Positions 1-10,420 of a stretch of DNA of 64,000 bases are shown here, piece after piece. The notes beneath the pieces are model-generated. The model was not told where the DNA came from, did no database searches, and saw only the letters and a program-made list of their open reading frames with translations. The position numbers were made by a program, and so were the translations under genes. The DNA is from Phycisphaerae bacterium (GTDB taxonomy: Bacteria > Planctomycetota > Phycisphaerae > UBA1845 > PWPN01). Within the stretch, counting starts at the first letter, position 1. The number at the start of each line of letters is the position of its first letter. The stretch lies in contig JAGNEZ010000030.1 in NCBI GenBank assembly GCA_018003015.1, positions 1-64,000 of the forward strand, written 5' to 3'.

Positions 1-1804
1 CAAACTCCCGCATGGTCGCGTCGCGCCAGCCGTCGGCCCAGCGGACGAACCAGTCGCGGGCCTCGGGGTTGCCGCGCCAAGCCTCCCAGAGGAAATGCTT
101 CATCGTACGCCCGTTATAGCCGCTGTCGCCGCCGCCCAGCGGCGTCCGATCAACCCGGCCCTCGCCATACCATGACGACTGGAAGCGGGGATAACCGCGG
201 GCGTCGATGCCCATGAACTTCTCTTTGATCGTCTTGGATGTCCGGAGATTGCGTTCGACCCACAGCGGGTCGCCGTACCGAACGAATAGAAGACCCGGCA
301 GCACGTCGGCCGACGGTTCGGATGAGTGTTCGACATCGCCCATCCCCGCGTAGCCGTCGTAGATCAACTCGTGATCCCAAATGCCACGGGCTAGATTCTG
401 GATGCCCGTCCGAGCCGTTTCGGCCGCGCTCGAGATCGCGGATACCTGCATCCATGTGCGCATCATCTCGCAATCGTCGCCGTAACCGCCGCCGAAACCG
501 CCCTCACGATCCTGCCGCTCGGTGATGAAATGACGCATGAACTCCACTTGCCGAGCGTAGGCCTCGCGCAGATAAGCCGCCCATGCCGGGTGTTTGGTGG
601 TATCGGCGTTGTACTGCTCGCCCCAGGGGATCCTGTCACCCGTATACTGTCGCAAGATGACGTGGTCAGGCCACATCTGCTTGAGCTCTTCCATCCAGGA
701 CTTCGCCTCGGCCATGACGTTCCGATTTCCAGCTTCAGCACCGTCCCAGTAGCGATACCGGGCCTGATAGAGTCGCGATTTGTAGTAGAACGGGTTGTTC
801 TTCGCGCCCAGCTTGCGGAGCCGGACGGCCGCCACCATCGCCGCGCCGCTGCGCTGCATGTGGAACGACGCAAACCACTTGGCAAGCAAGGCGTATTGGG
901 CCAGCACCTCATCGCCGGGCTGTCTGGCCGAAGCCGCCTCAAAGGCCGTCGCCAGAACCTTGAATTCCGGATGCCTGTATTTCTCCATGTAAGCCAGATC
1001 ACCCCGCACATAGGCTTGGCCAAGCAGCCCGACCAGCGTATCGCCCATGGCCCGGAACTGCATGAGGGCCTCATCCAACCGGCCTGTGTTGAATGTGGTC
1101 ACGGCAGCGTCCACGGCCGGCGAGCCGGAACCGCGGCGGACGACGAGTTGGCGGCCTTCGCGGTACAACGGCCCGTCGGAGATTCCGACCAGTGTCTTGG
1201 GGGCGTCCGGGTGTGGCGTAGTACGCTCGTAAACCTCGACGTTGTCCACTTCCAGGCCTGTCCAGCCCAGCACGCCAGCCACGTCGAACCCTGGCCCTCC
1301 AAGCGGATCGTCGACCCGCACATCGAATAACTTGGTGCCGTTGACCGCGTAGGAAATCCGCCTGCCCTCCTTCTGAGCGATGCAGTGGTACTCTCTTCCT
1401 TGCTCAATCAGGAATGGCGGATGGTGATCTTCAAAGCGAACGCCCGGCCCGACCAGATGATTGGCCGCGTTGTTCTGGGCGCCGAAGCCGAGGAGATACC
1501 CGGTCCCCACCTCGCCGCCGCAGAAGGTCACCGACATGTCGCACGGCGGGATGCCCTCGATCGCCCAACCATCGAACTCCAGGCGGATGTCGGGCTTGAA
1601 GCTATGGTTGATCTGGGCGTTGACGACGCCGATCAGCCGCAGCCTGCCGCTGATGATGGACATGCCCGGGTTCGGCTTCCAGTCGGGCCCGACTTCCGTC
1701 CGGTCGAAATGATCCTGAAAGACCAGCTTCCATTGCGTCTCCTCGGCCGCGGAGAAGATCGACAACAGCAAGTGCAGACAACCGACAAGAGCGAACCGTC
1801 TCAT
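1..1804 (-). CDS. Secreted carbohydrate-active-type protein, 3' end beyond the window
   Basis: An unbroken frame begins with ATG at 1804 and is still open at base 1 (601 full codons), so the C-terminus lies outside. A GAGG Shine-Dalgarno about 7 bases upstream supports the start. Residues 1-20 (MRRFALVGC..., then a hydrophobic run ending near SAAE) form a Sec signal peptide. Residues ~25-200 look like a concanavalin-like beta-sandwich of the LamG/DUF1080 kind (WKLVFQDHFDR, AVNGTKLFDV, LGWTGLEVDN). From ~260 onward the protein is rich in Trp, Tyr and Gly with helical stretches, as in (alpha/alpha)-barrel polysaccharide lyases and glycosidases, but I cannot name a family. The likely role, inferred, is periplasmic or outer-surface glycan degradation. 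It follows kdpE on the same strand after a 390-base gap, so it probably has its own promoter. Confidence 0.8.
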   Translation of the reverse strand, partial: MRRFALVGCLHLLLSIFSAAEETQWKLVFQDHFDRTEVGPDWKPNPGMSIISGRLRLIGVVNAQINHSFKPDIRLEFDGWAIEGIPPCDMSVTFCGGEVGTGYLLGFGAQNNAANHLVGPGVRFEDHHPPFLIEQGREYHCIAQKEGRRISYAVNGTKLFDVRVDDPLGGPGFDVAGVLGWTGLEVDNVEVYERTTPHPDAPKTLVGISDGPLYREGRQLVVRRGSGSPAVDAAVTTFNTGRLDEALMQFRAMGDTLVGLLGQAYVRGDLAYMEKYRHPEFKVLATAFEAASARQPGDEVLAQYALLAKWFASFHMQRSGAAMVAAVRLRKLGAKNNPFYYKSRLYQARYRYWDGAEAGNRNVMAEAKSWMEELKQMWPDHVILRQYTGDRIPWGEQYNADTTKHPAWAAYLREAYARQVEFMRHFITERQDREGGFGGGYGDDCEMMRTWMQVSAISSAAETARTGIQNLARGIWDHELIYDGYAGMGDVEHSSEPSADVLPGLLFVRYGDPLWVERNLRTSKTIKEKFMGIDARGYPRFQSSWYGEGRVDRTPLGGGDSGYNGRTMKHFLWEAWRGNPEARDWFVRWADGWRDATMREF

Positions 1805-2194
1805 CTTTCTGCCTCGTGCTTGGAGGCGTCCAACATGAAAGAACTCCACCGCGCCGATGCGTCCTGCCCCCGTCTACCTTCGTGGGAACACCCGGAGCGG
1901 CCGCGCAGCCGCTCGCCGAGGGCCGGGACGACCACCTGTTCGCAGTAGGAGGTCTCACGTCGAATTCCCGCGTGCCCGGCGTCGGCTGATGCTATGCTAT
2001 CCGAATCGCGCGTTCAACCGGATTCCGGATCGAAATGGAGAACGATATCGAGAGTGGTCATGACACGGCGTTCCTGGCCATTTGGAGGGGCCTTCGGCGA
2101 CGACGCCCAGCTCGAAAAAATGGCGTTCCTGAGAAGAGACGGGCACAGCTTCAGAAGGGGTGACTTCCGCCTGATTTGCCGTGTCGCAACCGTG
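1805..2194. other. Intergenic gap, nothing recognised
   Basis: This stretch between the kdpE stop and the start of the left-edge secreted protein has no credible coding frame on either strand. It must hold the promoter of the left-edge gene, but I could not single out a convincing -35/-10 pair, and no T-rich hairpin marks the end of the kdp operon. Confidence 0.5.
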
Positions 2195-2896
2195 TCAAGC
2201 GTTATCCGCGGTCTGCAGGCGATATCCAACACCAGGCTCCGTGATGATCAAGCACGGTTGGGCAGGGTCGGGCTCAATCTTCTGGCGGAGCTGGCCAACG
2301 TAGACGCGGACGTAATGGGTCTGGTCGACATCGGCCGGCCCCCAGACTTCGCGGAGCAGGTGCTGATGCGTCACGACCTTGCCGGCGTTGAGCACCAGCA
2401 CGCGAAGCAGTTCGTACTCGTTTGGGGTCAGCTTGATTTCGCGACCATCGACGCGGACCTGCCGCCTCGCCAGATCCACACACAGCCCGCCGTTGCGGAA
2501 CACGGGCTCGTCCACCTCATCGGCCAGGCGGTTTCGCAGAGCCGCGCGGATTCTGGCCAATAATTCGCCCATGCCGAACGGTTTGGTCACGTAGTCGTCG
2601 GCACCGGCGTCAAGGGCCGCGATCTTGTCGGATTCACGGCCACGCACCGACAAAACGATAATCGGCACCTGCGACCATTCGCGAACGCGACGAATCACCT
2701 CCATGCCGTCGATGTCGGGAAGGCCCAGGTCCAGGATCATCACCTCCGGCCGATCGTCCGTAGCTTTGAGCAGCGCTTCGTTCCCGTTCGCCGCCTCGGT
2801 GATGGTGTAGCCGTGCGCAATAAGGCTGGTCCGCAGAAACCGTCGTATCTGCGGTTCGTCATCCACTACCAGAACTCGTGCCACCACTTCCGCCAT
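2195..2896 (-). CDS. kdpE: KdpE response regulator
   Basis: A 233-residue OmpR/PhoB-type regulator. Residues ~5-120 form the receiver domain: acidic pocket VDDE, phospho-acceptor Asp in LDLGLPD, switch Thr replaced by the Ser of LSVRG, Lys in VTKPF. Residues ~135-230 form the winged-helix DNA-binding domain (LTPNEYELLRVL, VGYRL). It is the last gene of the kdp operon, 13 bases after kdpD, so the pair is KdpD-KdpE. Once phosphorylated it is expected to activate the kdp promoter; a candidate operator with the right tandem-repeat geometry lies upstream of the operon at 10403-10420. The length matches the family (about 225-235). Confidence 0.96.
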   Translation of the reverse strand: MAEVVARVLVVDDEPQIRRFLRTSLIAHGYTITEAANGNEALLKATDDRPEVMILDLGLPDIDGMEVIRRVREWSQVPIIVLSVRGRESDKIAALDAGADDYVTKPFGMGELLARIRAALRNRLADEVDEPVFRNGGLCVDLARRQVRVDGREIKLTPNEYELLRVLVLNAGKVVTHQHLLREVWGPADVDQTHYVRVYVGQLRQKIEPDPAQPCLIITEPGVGYRLQTADNA

Positions 2897-2909
2897 GACG
2901 CCTCTGACA

Positions 2910-5600
2910 TTACTGCGGTGTTGCGGGCGGGTCTTCGCTCGGCAGCGAGATCGTGATCACAAGCCCCTGACAATCAGCACGCCCGCTGGCCATGATCGCA
3001 CCGCCGTGAGCCTCCACAATACCTCGGCAGATCGACAAGCCCAGGCCCGTGCCGGCCACCTGCCGATCCATCGCTCTTACACGGTAGAACTTGTCGAAGA
3101 TCTGTTCAAGCTGTTCGGCTGGGACTCCGGGGCCTTCGTCCATCACCTCGATCACGTGATGTCGGTCCTGTTGTTTCGCGCGGACATCAATCGTCGTGCC
3201 CGGCGGCGAGTACTTGGCGGCGTTATCCAGGAGATTCACCAATACCTGCTCGATCAGGACGAAGTCTACCCGCACCAGCGGCATGGCCGCGGCCACCTCT
3301 ACCAGCACGCAGTGCTTCGCCAACTGGCGACGAAGCCGGGCGACGGCGGAGCCGATGATGTCGCCGAGCTCAACCCAGTCGCGATTCAGTTGGAGCTTGC
3401 CCGATTCCAGCCGGGTGATGTCGAGGAGATTGCCGACAAAACGGTTGAGCCGCTCCGCTTCTTCCTGGATGGTCGCCAGGAGGTCGGCACGTGTTGGCTC
3501 GTCGTAGTCGCGACCGTACTCGCTCAGGCTGCTGGCCGATCCGACGATGGATGCCAGTGGTGTGCGCAGGTCATGTGAGATGGAAGATAGCAGTGCGGCC
3601 CGGAGTTTCTCGGTCTCGCTGACGACCCGGGCCTGTGCCATCTCCTGCCGTAGCCGCGCCCGCTCGATACCGACGGCAGCCTGGTCCGCCAGCGATTCCA
3701 TCAGCCGGCGGCGCCGCGGAGAGAACTCGCCGGACTCGGACGCGAACTGAACGCCCATCACACCGACGGCTGTCTGGCCTGTCGTCAGCGGCAGAAACGT
3801 CCACGCAACGCCGGGCAGAGTGTCCGAACCGCGCCCGGTGGGCTGGTTGTGCTGCCAGGACCAGGTTGCCGCCGCTCGCTCATGCTCGGTGAGAGTCGTG
3901 GTTTCGGGATCGCTCGCCGCGGGCGAGAGCTTCAACGAGGACGGCAGCAGCACAACGACGCGAGCTTGTAGAATCCCTGCAACCTGACGAACCACGGTGC
4001 GGGCAACGGCATCCGTGTCCGGGGCCGCGGCGATGGCACGGCTGAGTTCAAACAGAGCGTTGGCACGGTCTTCACGACGGCGGGCGGCTTCGGCCTGTTT
4101 ATGCATTCGCGCGGCAATCTGGCTCGTGATGATGGCCACGATGAAATACACGATGAAGGCCAGCGCTTCCTGGGAACTGGCGATGGAGAACGTGTACAGC
4201 GGCCGGATGAAGAAGAAGTTGTAGATCAGGGCGCTGAGCCCACAGGCAAAGATCGACGGCCACAACCCAAGCCGCACGGCCACTGCGAGCACGCCGATCA
4301 GGAACACCATCGACAGATTGGGCAACGACAGGTGCTGCTGGAGAAACTTGGCCACAAACGCGCTCAGCACCACAATCACCGCAGCCCAGCCGAAATTCCG
4401 CACTCGGAACAAGGATTCCCGTGACGGCGTGTGCGAGGGTGTTTCAGGATGCTCGTCCTCGGCATGGATCACGTAGACGTCGATTGGGCCGCTGAGCCGA
4501 ATCAAGTCGTTGACGAGAGCGCCGCGCCAGACCTCCTGCCACCACGAACGGCCGGACTTGCCAATGATGATCTCGGTGACGTTGCGCGAACGGGCGTAGC
4601 GGATCAGGTCTTCCGCCGGCCGGTTGCCGGGAAGATTGACTGCCTGCCCGCCTAATTGCTCCGCCATTCGCAGCGTCCTGGCGACCCGATCGCGATCGGC
4701 CTCTGAAGCACGTTGGTAAGCGGGGGTCTCCACGAAGACCGCCAGCCACTCGGCATTGCGACGGTCGGCTCTCCGTTTGGCGGCTCGTACCAGCCTGGCC
4801 GACGTTGGGCTGGCGCAGACGCAGACCATGATGCGGTCCTTGGCCGCCCATGGCCCCTCGATCGCCTGCGCCTTCATCCAATCCTGCATCTGCACGTCGA
4901 CGCGGTCGGCCGTACGCCGCAAGGCCAGCTCGCGAAGCGCGTTCAGATTGCCGGGGCGGAAGTAGTTGTCGATCGCACGCGCGGCCTGCTCGGGAATGTA
5001 GACCTTGCCGTCCTTGAGGCGTTGAATGAGTTCCTCCGGCGGCAGGTCGATCAGCTGGATCTCGTCCGCCTCGTCGAGAATGCGATCCGGCAGCGTCTCT
5101 CGCACCTGCACGCCGGTGATGCGGACGACGGTGTCATTGAGACTCTCAAGGTGTTGGACGTTGACCGTGGTGTACACATCAATGCCGGCGGTGAGCAGTT
5201 CCTGAACATCCATGTATCGCTTGGGATGCCGGCTGCCGGGTGCGTTGGTGTGGGCCAGTTCATCGACCAGGACAAGCTGCGGCCGACGGGACAGAATCCC
5301 GTCGATGTCCATCTCGGTCAGTTGCGTACCGCGGTACTCGACGCTCGTGCGCGGAACGACCTCCAGCCCTTCGAGTAGGGCTTGGGTTTCGGCTCGACCG
5401 TGGGTCTCGACAATGCCGACCGCCACGTCGATACTCTCCCGCCGGCGTGCTCGCGCCGCCTGCAGCATCGCATAGGTCTTGCCGACTCCCGGAGCCGCGC
5501 CCAGGAACACCTTCAATCGGCCGCGCTGCGACCGCTGGGTCATCGCCAGCAAGGCATCGGCCGACGGGCGTCGTTCCTGATCTGTGTGAGAGTCGCCCAC
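2910..5600 (-). CDS. kdpD: KdpD osmosensitive K+ sensor histidine kinase
   Basis: An 896-residue sensor kinase with the full KdpD architecture. The N-terminal KdpD domain has a Walker A (GAAPGVGKTYAM, ~33-44). A universal-stress-protein-like segment spans ~250-370 and a four-helix DUF4118 membrane region ~400-500. A GAF-like domain follows (~520-660). Then come HisKA with the phospho-acceptor His in SISHDLRTP (~675) and a HATPase_c domain (LLDNAAKYSP, DEGPGVP, GTGLGLSIC). The start is GTG at 5600, chosen because AGGTG sits about 6 bases upstream. The protein senses potassium limitation or ionic strength and phosphorylates KdpE. It lies 27 bases after kdpC. Confidence 0.96.
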   Translation of the reverse strand: MGDSHTDQERRPSADALLAMTQRSQRGRLKVFLGAAPGVGKTYAMLQAARARRRESIDVAVGIVETHGRAETQALLEGLEVVPRTSVEYRGTQLTEMDIDGILSRRPQLVLVDELAHTNAPGSRHPKRYMDVQELLTAGIDVYTTVNVQHLESLNDTVVRITGVQVRETLPDRILDEADEIQLIDLPPEELIQRLKDGKVYIPEQAARAIDNYFRPGNLNALRELALRRTADRVDVQMQDWMKAQAIEGPWAAKDRIMVCVCASPTSARLVRAAKRRADRRNAEWLAVFVETPAYQRASEADRDRVARTLRMAEQLGGQAVNLPGNRPAEDLIRYARSRNVTEIIIGKSGRSWWQEVWRGALVNDLIRLSGPIDVYVIHAEDEHPETPSHTPSRESLFRVRNFGWAAVIVVLSAFVAKFLQQHLSLPNLSMVFLIGVLAVAVRLGLWPSIFACGLSALIYNFFFIRPLYTFSIASSQEALAFIVYFIVAIITSQIAARMHKQAEAARRREDRANALFELSRAIAAAPDTDAVARTVVRQVAGILQARVVVLLPSSLKLSPAASDPETTTLTEHERAAATWSWQHNQPTGRGSDTLPGVAWTFLPLTTGQTAVGVMGVQFASESGEFSPRRRRLMESLADQAAVGIERARLRQEMAQARVVSETEKLRAALLSSISHDLRTPLASIVGSASSLSEYGRDYDEPTRADLLATIQEEAERLNRFVGNLLDITRLESGKLQLNRDWVELGDIIGSAVARLRRQLAKHCVLVEVAAAMPLVRVDFVLIEQVLVNLLDNAAKYSPPGTTIDVRAKQQDRHHVIEVMDEGPGVPAEQLEQIFDKFYRVRAMDRQVAGTGLGLSICRGIVEAHGGAIMASGRADCQGLVITISLPSEDPPATPQ

Positions 5601-5627
5601 GTACGCACCTGGCTTTCCATAGCCATT

Positions 5628-6209
5628 TTACCTCGATTGGCCTGACGGTTGGAGCCTGTCAAGGGCCATGTTCAGTTCGAGTACGTTGATGCGAGGCTCG
5701 CCCAACAGGCCAAGCTGTCGGGGTTCCGTGTATTGCCGCACCAGAGCCTCCAATTGGTCTGTCGGCGTGGAACGGGCCCGGGCAACACGGGGAATCTGAA
5801 AAGCTGCCGCCGCCGGAGAGATGTGCGGGTCCAGCCCACTTCCTGAGGTGGTCACAAGCTCGACCGGCACCGATTGACCGGGGTTTTCGGCCCGCAGCCC
5901 CTCAGCGTATGCCCGCACCCGATCCACCAGAGCCTTGTTGGTCGGCCCTAGATTCGATCCGCCCGACACCATCGCGTCATAACCACTGCCGGCTGCCGAT
6001 GGACGTGGGTGGAAGTACCGCGGAGAACTGAAAGCCTGGCCGATCAGCTCCGAACCGATGATGCGATCGCCGTCCTTGAGCAGGCTTCCGGTGGCCTGGT
6101 GGCGAAACACGGTCTGAGCGATGGCTGTGACCACGAGCGGATACAGGATGCCAGTGATGATGGTCATGATGACGAGCATCACCACTGCCGGTCTGATCTG
6201 ATTGAACAT
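5628..6209 (-). CDS. kdpC: Potassium-transporting ATPase subunit KdpC
   Basis: 193 residues, the usual KdpC size. One N-terminal membrane helix (residues ~8-30, [16 protein letters not shown]) anchors a periplasmic domain. Family landmarks are GSELIGQ (~50), FHPRPSAAG (~66), GSNLGPTN (~82) and the C-terminal [14 protein letters not shown]. KdpC stabilises the KdpFABC complex and helps K+ binding. The ATG at 6209 has GGAG 7 bases upstream. The gene starts 22 bases after the kdpB stop. Confidence 0.97.
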   Translation of the reverse strand: MFNQIRPAVVMLVIMTIITGILYPLVVTAIAQTVFRHQATGSLLKDGDRIIGSELIGQAFSSPRYFHPRPSAAGSGYDAMVSGGSNLGPTNKALVDRVRAYAEGLRAENPGQSVPVELVTTSGSGLDPHISPAAAAFQIPRVARARSTPTDQLEALVRQYTEPRQLGLLGEPRINVLELNMALDRLQPSGQSR

Positions 6210-6231
6210 GACGGCGCTCCAGCCAAACTGG

Positions 6232-8280
6232 CTATGCCAGGTGCATTGCGGTAATCACGAGGTCGATGATCTTGATGCCGACGAACGGCGCGATCACGCC
6301 TCCAAGTCCATAGATCAGCAGGTTGCGACGCAGCATGGCCGCCGCACTGAGCGGTCGATACGCCACGCCGCGGAGGGCTAGCGGGATCAGTGCTATGATG
6401 ATCAGCGCGTTGAAGATCACCGCCGAGAGAAGCGCGCTTTGCGGCGCGGCCAGATGCATCAGATTCAGCCGGTTCAGCTCCGGGTACGTCGCAGCGAACA
6501 TGGCCGGGATGATCGCGAAGTACTTGGCTACGTCGTTGGCGATGCTGAACGTGGTCAGCGACCCGCGCGTGATGAGCAACTGCTTGCCGATGGCAACGAT
6601 CTCGATCAGCTTGGTCGGATTGCTGTCGAGGTCGACCATGTTGCCGGCCTCCTTGGCAGCCGACGTGCCGGTGTTCATCGCTACGGCCACGTCGGCTTGG
6701 GCTAACGCGGGGGCGTCGTTCGTTCCGTCGCCGCACATCGCGACCATCTTGCCCTTGGCCTGCTCCGCGCGGATCAAGGCCAGCTTGGCTTCAGGCGTGG
6801 CTTGGGCCAGGAAATCGTCCACGCCGGCCTCGGCCGCGATGGCGGCGGCGGTCAGCGGGTTATCGCCGGTGATCATCACGGTACGGATGCCCATGCGGCG
6901 CATTTCGGCAAAGCGTTCCTTCGTGCCGCCTTTGATGACGTCCTTCAGAAAGATGACACCCATCACTTGTGCGTTCGATGCCACCACCAGAGGTGTGCCA
7001 CCCGCACGAGCAACATCATCGACGATCTGGCGCACCTCGGCGGGAAACACCCCGCCTCCGGCCTTCACCCACTCCTCGACCGCCTCGGCAGCCCCTTTTC
7101 GGATCTGGGCCAAGGGCATGTTGATTCCGCTCATCCGGGTCTGGGCGGTGAACGGGACGAATGCCCCCTGGAGTTCCCACAGATCGCGAGCACGAAGCCC
7201 GTATTGCTCTTTGGCATGCACGACGATACTACGGCCCTCCGGCGTCTCGTCAGCGAGTGAGGCGAGTTGAGCCACATCCGCGAGTTGATGGGCGGTGACG
7301 CCCGGGGCCGGAACGAACTCACTCGCCTGTCGGTTCCCCAGCGTGATCGTGCCCGTCTTGTCGAGCAGAAGCGTATCCACGTCGCCCGCGGCCTCGACCG
7401 CCCGGCCCGACATGGCAAGGACGTTATGCTGGACCAGCCGGTCCATGCCCGCGATGCCAATGGCCGAAAGCAATCCACCAATGGTCGTCGGAATGAGTGT
7501 TACCAGCAACGCGATCAGCACCGTGACCGAGACCGTACCACCCGCGTACTTCGCGAACGGCTCGATCGTGCTGGTGGTCATGAGGAACACGATGGTCAGG
7601 CCGACGAGCAGAATCCCCAGGGCGATCTCGTTGGGTGTCTTGGATCGCTTGGCGCCTTCGACCAGGGCGATCATGCGATCCAGAAACGTCTCTCCCGGTT
7701 GTGACGTGATCTTCACGCGAATCCAGTCGGAGAGGACCTTCGTGCCGCCGGTGACCGCGGAACGGTCGCCGCCGCTCTCGCGGATGACCGGGGCCGACTC
7801 ACCGGTAATGGCAGATTCATCGACGAAGGCAATACCCTCGACCACGTCGCCATCACCGGGGATGATGTCCCCGGCCTCAACCAGAACGATGTCACCTCGG
7901 TCCAGTTGCGTGGCCGGTACCGGCTCGTAGAGATGACTACCGGCTCCATCGGGGTCGAGCAGCAGCTTGGCGAGTGTGTCGCCTTTGGTCTGCCGCAGCG
8001 AGTCGGCCTGCGCTTTGCCGCGGCCTTCCGCCATCGCCTCCGCGAAGTTGGCGAAGAGCACCGTGAACCAGAGCCACAGCGCAATCTGGAGCACGAACCT
8101 CCAACCCTGGCCGGTTGGGCACAGGATCTCGCGTACCAGCAGCGCGGTTGTTGCGAGGGCTACCACCTCGACCACGAACATGACCGGGCTACGGATCAAC
8201 GTTCGCGGGTCGAGTTTCCGCAGCGACTCGGCCACTGCCGCTCGTATGATGCGAGGCTCAAACAGCGAATGCTCCTTCAT
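6232..8280 (-). CDS. kdpB: Potassium-transporting P-type ATPase subunit KdpB
   Basis: 682 residues from the ATG at 8280 (MKEHSLFEP). The longer frame up to 8340 has no family support. This is the catalytic P-type ATPase of KdpFABC. It has the phosphorylation motif DKTGTITLG, the actuator motif ITGESAPV, the hinge [24 protein letters not shown], and seven expected membrane helices. The length equals that of the E. coli protein. It hydrolyses ATP to drive K+ through KdpA. It follows kdpA after 92 bases, the widest gap inside the operon; that gap shows no clear regulatory structure. Confidence 0.98.
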   Translation of the reverse strand: MKEHSLFEPRIIRAAVAESLRKLDPRTLIRSPVMFVVEVVALATTALLVREILCPTGQGWRFVLQIALWLWFTVLFANFAEAMAEGRGKAQADSLRQTKGDTLAKLLLDPDGAGSHLYEPVPATQLDRGDIVLVEAGDIIPGDGDVVEGIAFVDESAITGESAPVIRESGGDRSAVTGGTKVLSDWIRVKITSQPGETFLDRMIALVEGAKRSKTPNEIALGILLVGLTIVFLMTTSTIEPFAKYAGGTVSVTVLIALLVTLIPTTIGGLLSAIGIAGMDRLVQHNVLAMSGRAVEAAGDVDTLLLDKTGTITLGNRQASEFVPAPGVTAHQLADVAQLASLADETPEGRSIVVHAKEQYGLRARDLWELQGAFVPFTAQTRMSGINMPLAQIRKGAAEAVEEWVKAGGGVFPAEVRQIVDDVARAGGTPLVVASNAQVMGVIFLKDVIKGGTKERFAEMRRMGIRTVMITGDNPLTAAAIAAEAGVDDFLAQATPEAKLALIRAEQAKGKMVAMCGDGTNDAPALAQADVAVAMNTGTSAAKEAGNMVDLDSNPTKLIEIVAIGKQLLITRGSLTTFSIANDVAKYFAIIPAMFAATYPELNRLNLMHLAAPQSALLSAVIFNALIIIALIPLALRGVAYRPLSAAAMLRRNLLIYGLGGVIAPFVGIKIIDLVITAMHLA

Positions 8281-8372
8281 GTGCAGTGTCCGTCCGATCG
8301 GGCAGCTATAGGCCGATACTCCAGGAAAGCATATGGACATGGGTACGGCCCAAACCTGTCAGCGTATCGTTT

Positions 8373-10100
8373 TCAGAATGCCTTTCCCGCCACCATCGCC
8401 AGGTGTTCGACAATCGGCCCGAGCGCAAGGGCCGGAAAGAACGTCAGCCCGCCCACGATGAGGATGACACCCGTGAGCAGGATCACGAACATCGGCCCGT
8501 GTGTGGGGAAAGTGCCGGTTGAGGCGGGAACTCTGTGCTTGGCGACCAGCGATCCTGCTACGGCTAACATAGGTACGATGTAGACGAACCGGCCGGCGAG
8601 CATCGCCAGGCCGACGGTCAGGTTGTAGAAGAGCGTGTTCGCGCTCAGCCCGGCAAACCCGCTACCGTTGTTGCCAGTGCCGGAGGAAAGCGCGTACAGG
8701 ATCTCGCTGAATCCGTGCGGCCCGGCATTCAGTGGCCCCTTGAGGCCGGCCGGGTAAACACAGGCCAAAGCGGTCAGGCCGAGAATGGACAGCGGCAGCA
8801 CCAGCATGGCCAGGATCGCCATCTTGATTTCCTTGGCTTCAAGCTTCTTGCCGATGTACTCGGGCGTGCGACCTACCATCAAACCGGCAATGAAAACGGT
8901 CAGCACGGCGAAGATCAGCATGCCGTACAGCCCCGAGCCCACGCCGCCGATGACGATCTCACCCAACAGGATGTTGACCAGCGGCACCATGCCGCCCAGC
9001 GGCGTGAAGCTGTCGTGCATACCGTTGACCGCACCGCACGACGCAGCCGTCGTGATCGTCGCGAATACGGCCGAGTTGGTGATGCCGAATCGCGCCTCCT
9101 TGCCCTCCATGTTGCCGCCCGCCTGCAGGTCGCCCGCGCCGACATCAACGCCCGCCGCCACAAACGCGGGATTGCCGGCGCTTTCGGCCCAGTACAACAC
9201 TACGACGCCACCGAGGAACAGCAACACCATGCACGACAAGATAGCCCAGCCCTGCCGCTCGTCGCCGACCATCCGGCCGAACACGTTGGTCAGACCCGCG
9301 CCGATGCCAAAGATGGCAACCACGTTGAAGAAGTTGGCGAGCGGCGTCGGGTTCTCATACGGGTGAGCGCAGTTGGCGTTTAGGAAGCCGCCGCCATTCG
9401 TGCCAAGCTGTTTAATCGCTTCCTGCGAGGCCATCGGCCCCTGCGGGATCATCTGCGTCGCTCCTTCCAGCGTCGTCGCCGATACATAGGCGTTGAAGTT
9501 CTGCGGCACGCCCTGCCAGGCCAGCAGCAGGGCCACCACGAACGACAAGGGCAGCAGCACGTACAGCACGCACCGGGTCAGGTCCACCCAGAAGTTGCCG
9601 AGCGAGTTGGCGGAGTGGTGGGCGAAACCGCGAATCGAGGCCATGGCCAGGACGATGCCCGTGGCGGCCGAGACGAAGTTCTGTACCGTCAAGCCAACCA
9701 TCTGCGTGAGATAGCTCATGGTCGCCTCACCGGGGTATGCCTGCCAGTTGGTGTTGGTTGTGAAGCTCACGGCCGTGTTGAACGCGAGATCAGGCGGCAC
9801 GGCAGCCACATGTTGCGGGTTCAGCCAGAGCAGGCCTTGCAGGCGCAGGATTCCGTAGAGCATCAGGACGCCTGCGAGGTTGAACAACAACATGCCGATC
9901 GCGTAGGCGGTCCAGTGCTGCTCGCGACTCGCGTCCACGCCGCAGACGTGGTAGATGAGTCGTTCCATCGGGTGTAGCAGCCTACTCAGTGGCGTCAATT
10001 CTCCCTTAAACACGCAGGACATGTACCAGCCCAGCGGTTTGACCAGAACGAGTAGCAGGCCCGCGTACAGGCCGATCTGCAGCCATCCGTTGGTGGTCAT
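8373..10100 (-). CDS. kdpA: Potassium-transporting ATPase subunit KdpA
   Basis: 575 residues from the ATG at 10100 ([10 protein letters not shown]), preceded by GGGAGAAG. KdpA is the channel-like subunit of the SKT superfamily, with about ten membrane helices and four selectivity-filter-like loops, visible as [28 protein letters not shown] and [11 protein letters not shown]. It carries K+ selectivity in the KdpFABC pump. An open frame continues upstream to 10220, but that part is kdpF read out of frame and was trimmed. Confidence 0.98.
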   Translation of the reverse strand: MTTNGWLQIGLYAGLLLVLVKPLGWYMSCVFKGELTPLSRLLHPMERLIYHVCGVDASREQHWTAYAIGMLLFNLAGVLMLYGILRLQGLLWLNPQHVAAVPPDLAFNTAVSFTTNTNWQAYPGEATMSYLTQMVGLTVQNFVSAATGIVLAMASIRGFAHHSANSLGNFWVDLTRCVLYVLLPLSFVVALLLAWQGVPQNFNAYVSATTLEGATQMIPQGPMASQEAIKQLGTNGGGFLNANCAHPYENPTPLANFFNVVAIFGIGAGLTNVFGRMVGDERQGWAILSCMVLLFLGGVVVLYWAESAGNPAFVAAGVDVGAGDLQAGGNMEGKEARFGITNSAVFATITTAASCGAVNGMHDSFTPLGGMVPLVNILLGEIVIGGVGSGLYGMLIFAVLTVFIAGLMVGRTPEYIGKKLEAKEIKMAILAMLVLPLSILGLTALACVYPAGLKGPLNAGPHGFSEILYALSSGTGNNGSGFAGLSANTLFYNLTVGLAMLAGRFVYIVPMLAVAGSLVAKHRVPASTGTFPTHGPMFVILLTGVILIVGGLTFFPALALGPIVEHLAMVAGKAF

Positions 10101-10117
10101 GCAGCTTCTCCCTTTGT

Positions 10118-10207
10118 TCAAAACCGCTCTGGGCGGGCTAGGGCGTATGCCAGGTACACCAGCAGGCCAAGCGCCACGACAATCCCGATCAGGTAGTCGC
10201 AAAGCAT
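10118..10207 (-). CDS. kdpF: Potassium-transporting ATPase small subunit KdpF
   Basis: A 29-residue single-helix protein: residues 4-22 are hydrophobic ([18 protein letters not shown]) and it ends ARPERF. The LVYLxYALxxPERF ending is the KdpF hallmark. The stop lies 17 bases before the kdpA start. KdpF is a membrane peptide that stabilises the KdpABC complex. It is too short for most gene callers. Confidence 0.93.
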   Translation of the reverse strand: MLCDYLIGIVVALGLLVYLAYALARPERF

Positions 10208-10220
10208 CGCCACACCTCAC

Positions 10221-10304
10221 CTACAAGCGTTCGCACAGGATCACGAGGCCGATGCACCCCGCGAAAAACGCAAGCACGACACCCAACAAGGCGATCTCGA
10301 TCAT
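10221..10304 (-). CDS. Small membrane protein leading the kdp operon (27 aa)
   Basis: An ATG at 10304 opens a 27-codon frame that begins MIEIALLGVV, has one hydrophobic helix through residues 3-23, and ends ILCERL. AAGGGG lies about 9 bases upstream; an in-frame ATG at 10313 is possible but sits directly on that site. The stop is 13 bases before kdpF. From memory, short one-helix ORFs ending C(E/D)RL occur upstream of kdpF in several phyla, usually unannotated. The position suggests a further accessory peptide of the KdpFABC pump, but the function is unproven. Confidence 0.6.
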   Translation of the reverse strand: MIEIALLGVVLAFFAGCIGLVILCERL

Positions 10305-10402
10305 GAGTGGCATCCCCTTCCAGCCGGGTCCTCGCCCGACGGGTGACACTGCAAATATGCAACAGCTCAGTTCAGGAGGGCATAAAAACCAGGCCAACCG
10401 GC

Positions 10403-10420
10403 GTAAGGAAGGTGTAAGGA
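10403..10420 (-). promoter_or_regulatory. Candidate KdpE operator (11-bp direct repeat)
   Basis: On the minus strand TCCTTAC occurs twice with an 11-base period (TCCTTACACCT then TCCTTACGCC), about 100 bases upstream of the first kdp-operon start codon. OmpR/PhoB-family regulators such as KdpE typically bind tandem half-sites one helical turn (11 bp) apart. A weak -10-like TTTTTATG lies downstream near 10382-10390. The assignment rests on geometry and position only. Confidence 0.45.
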
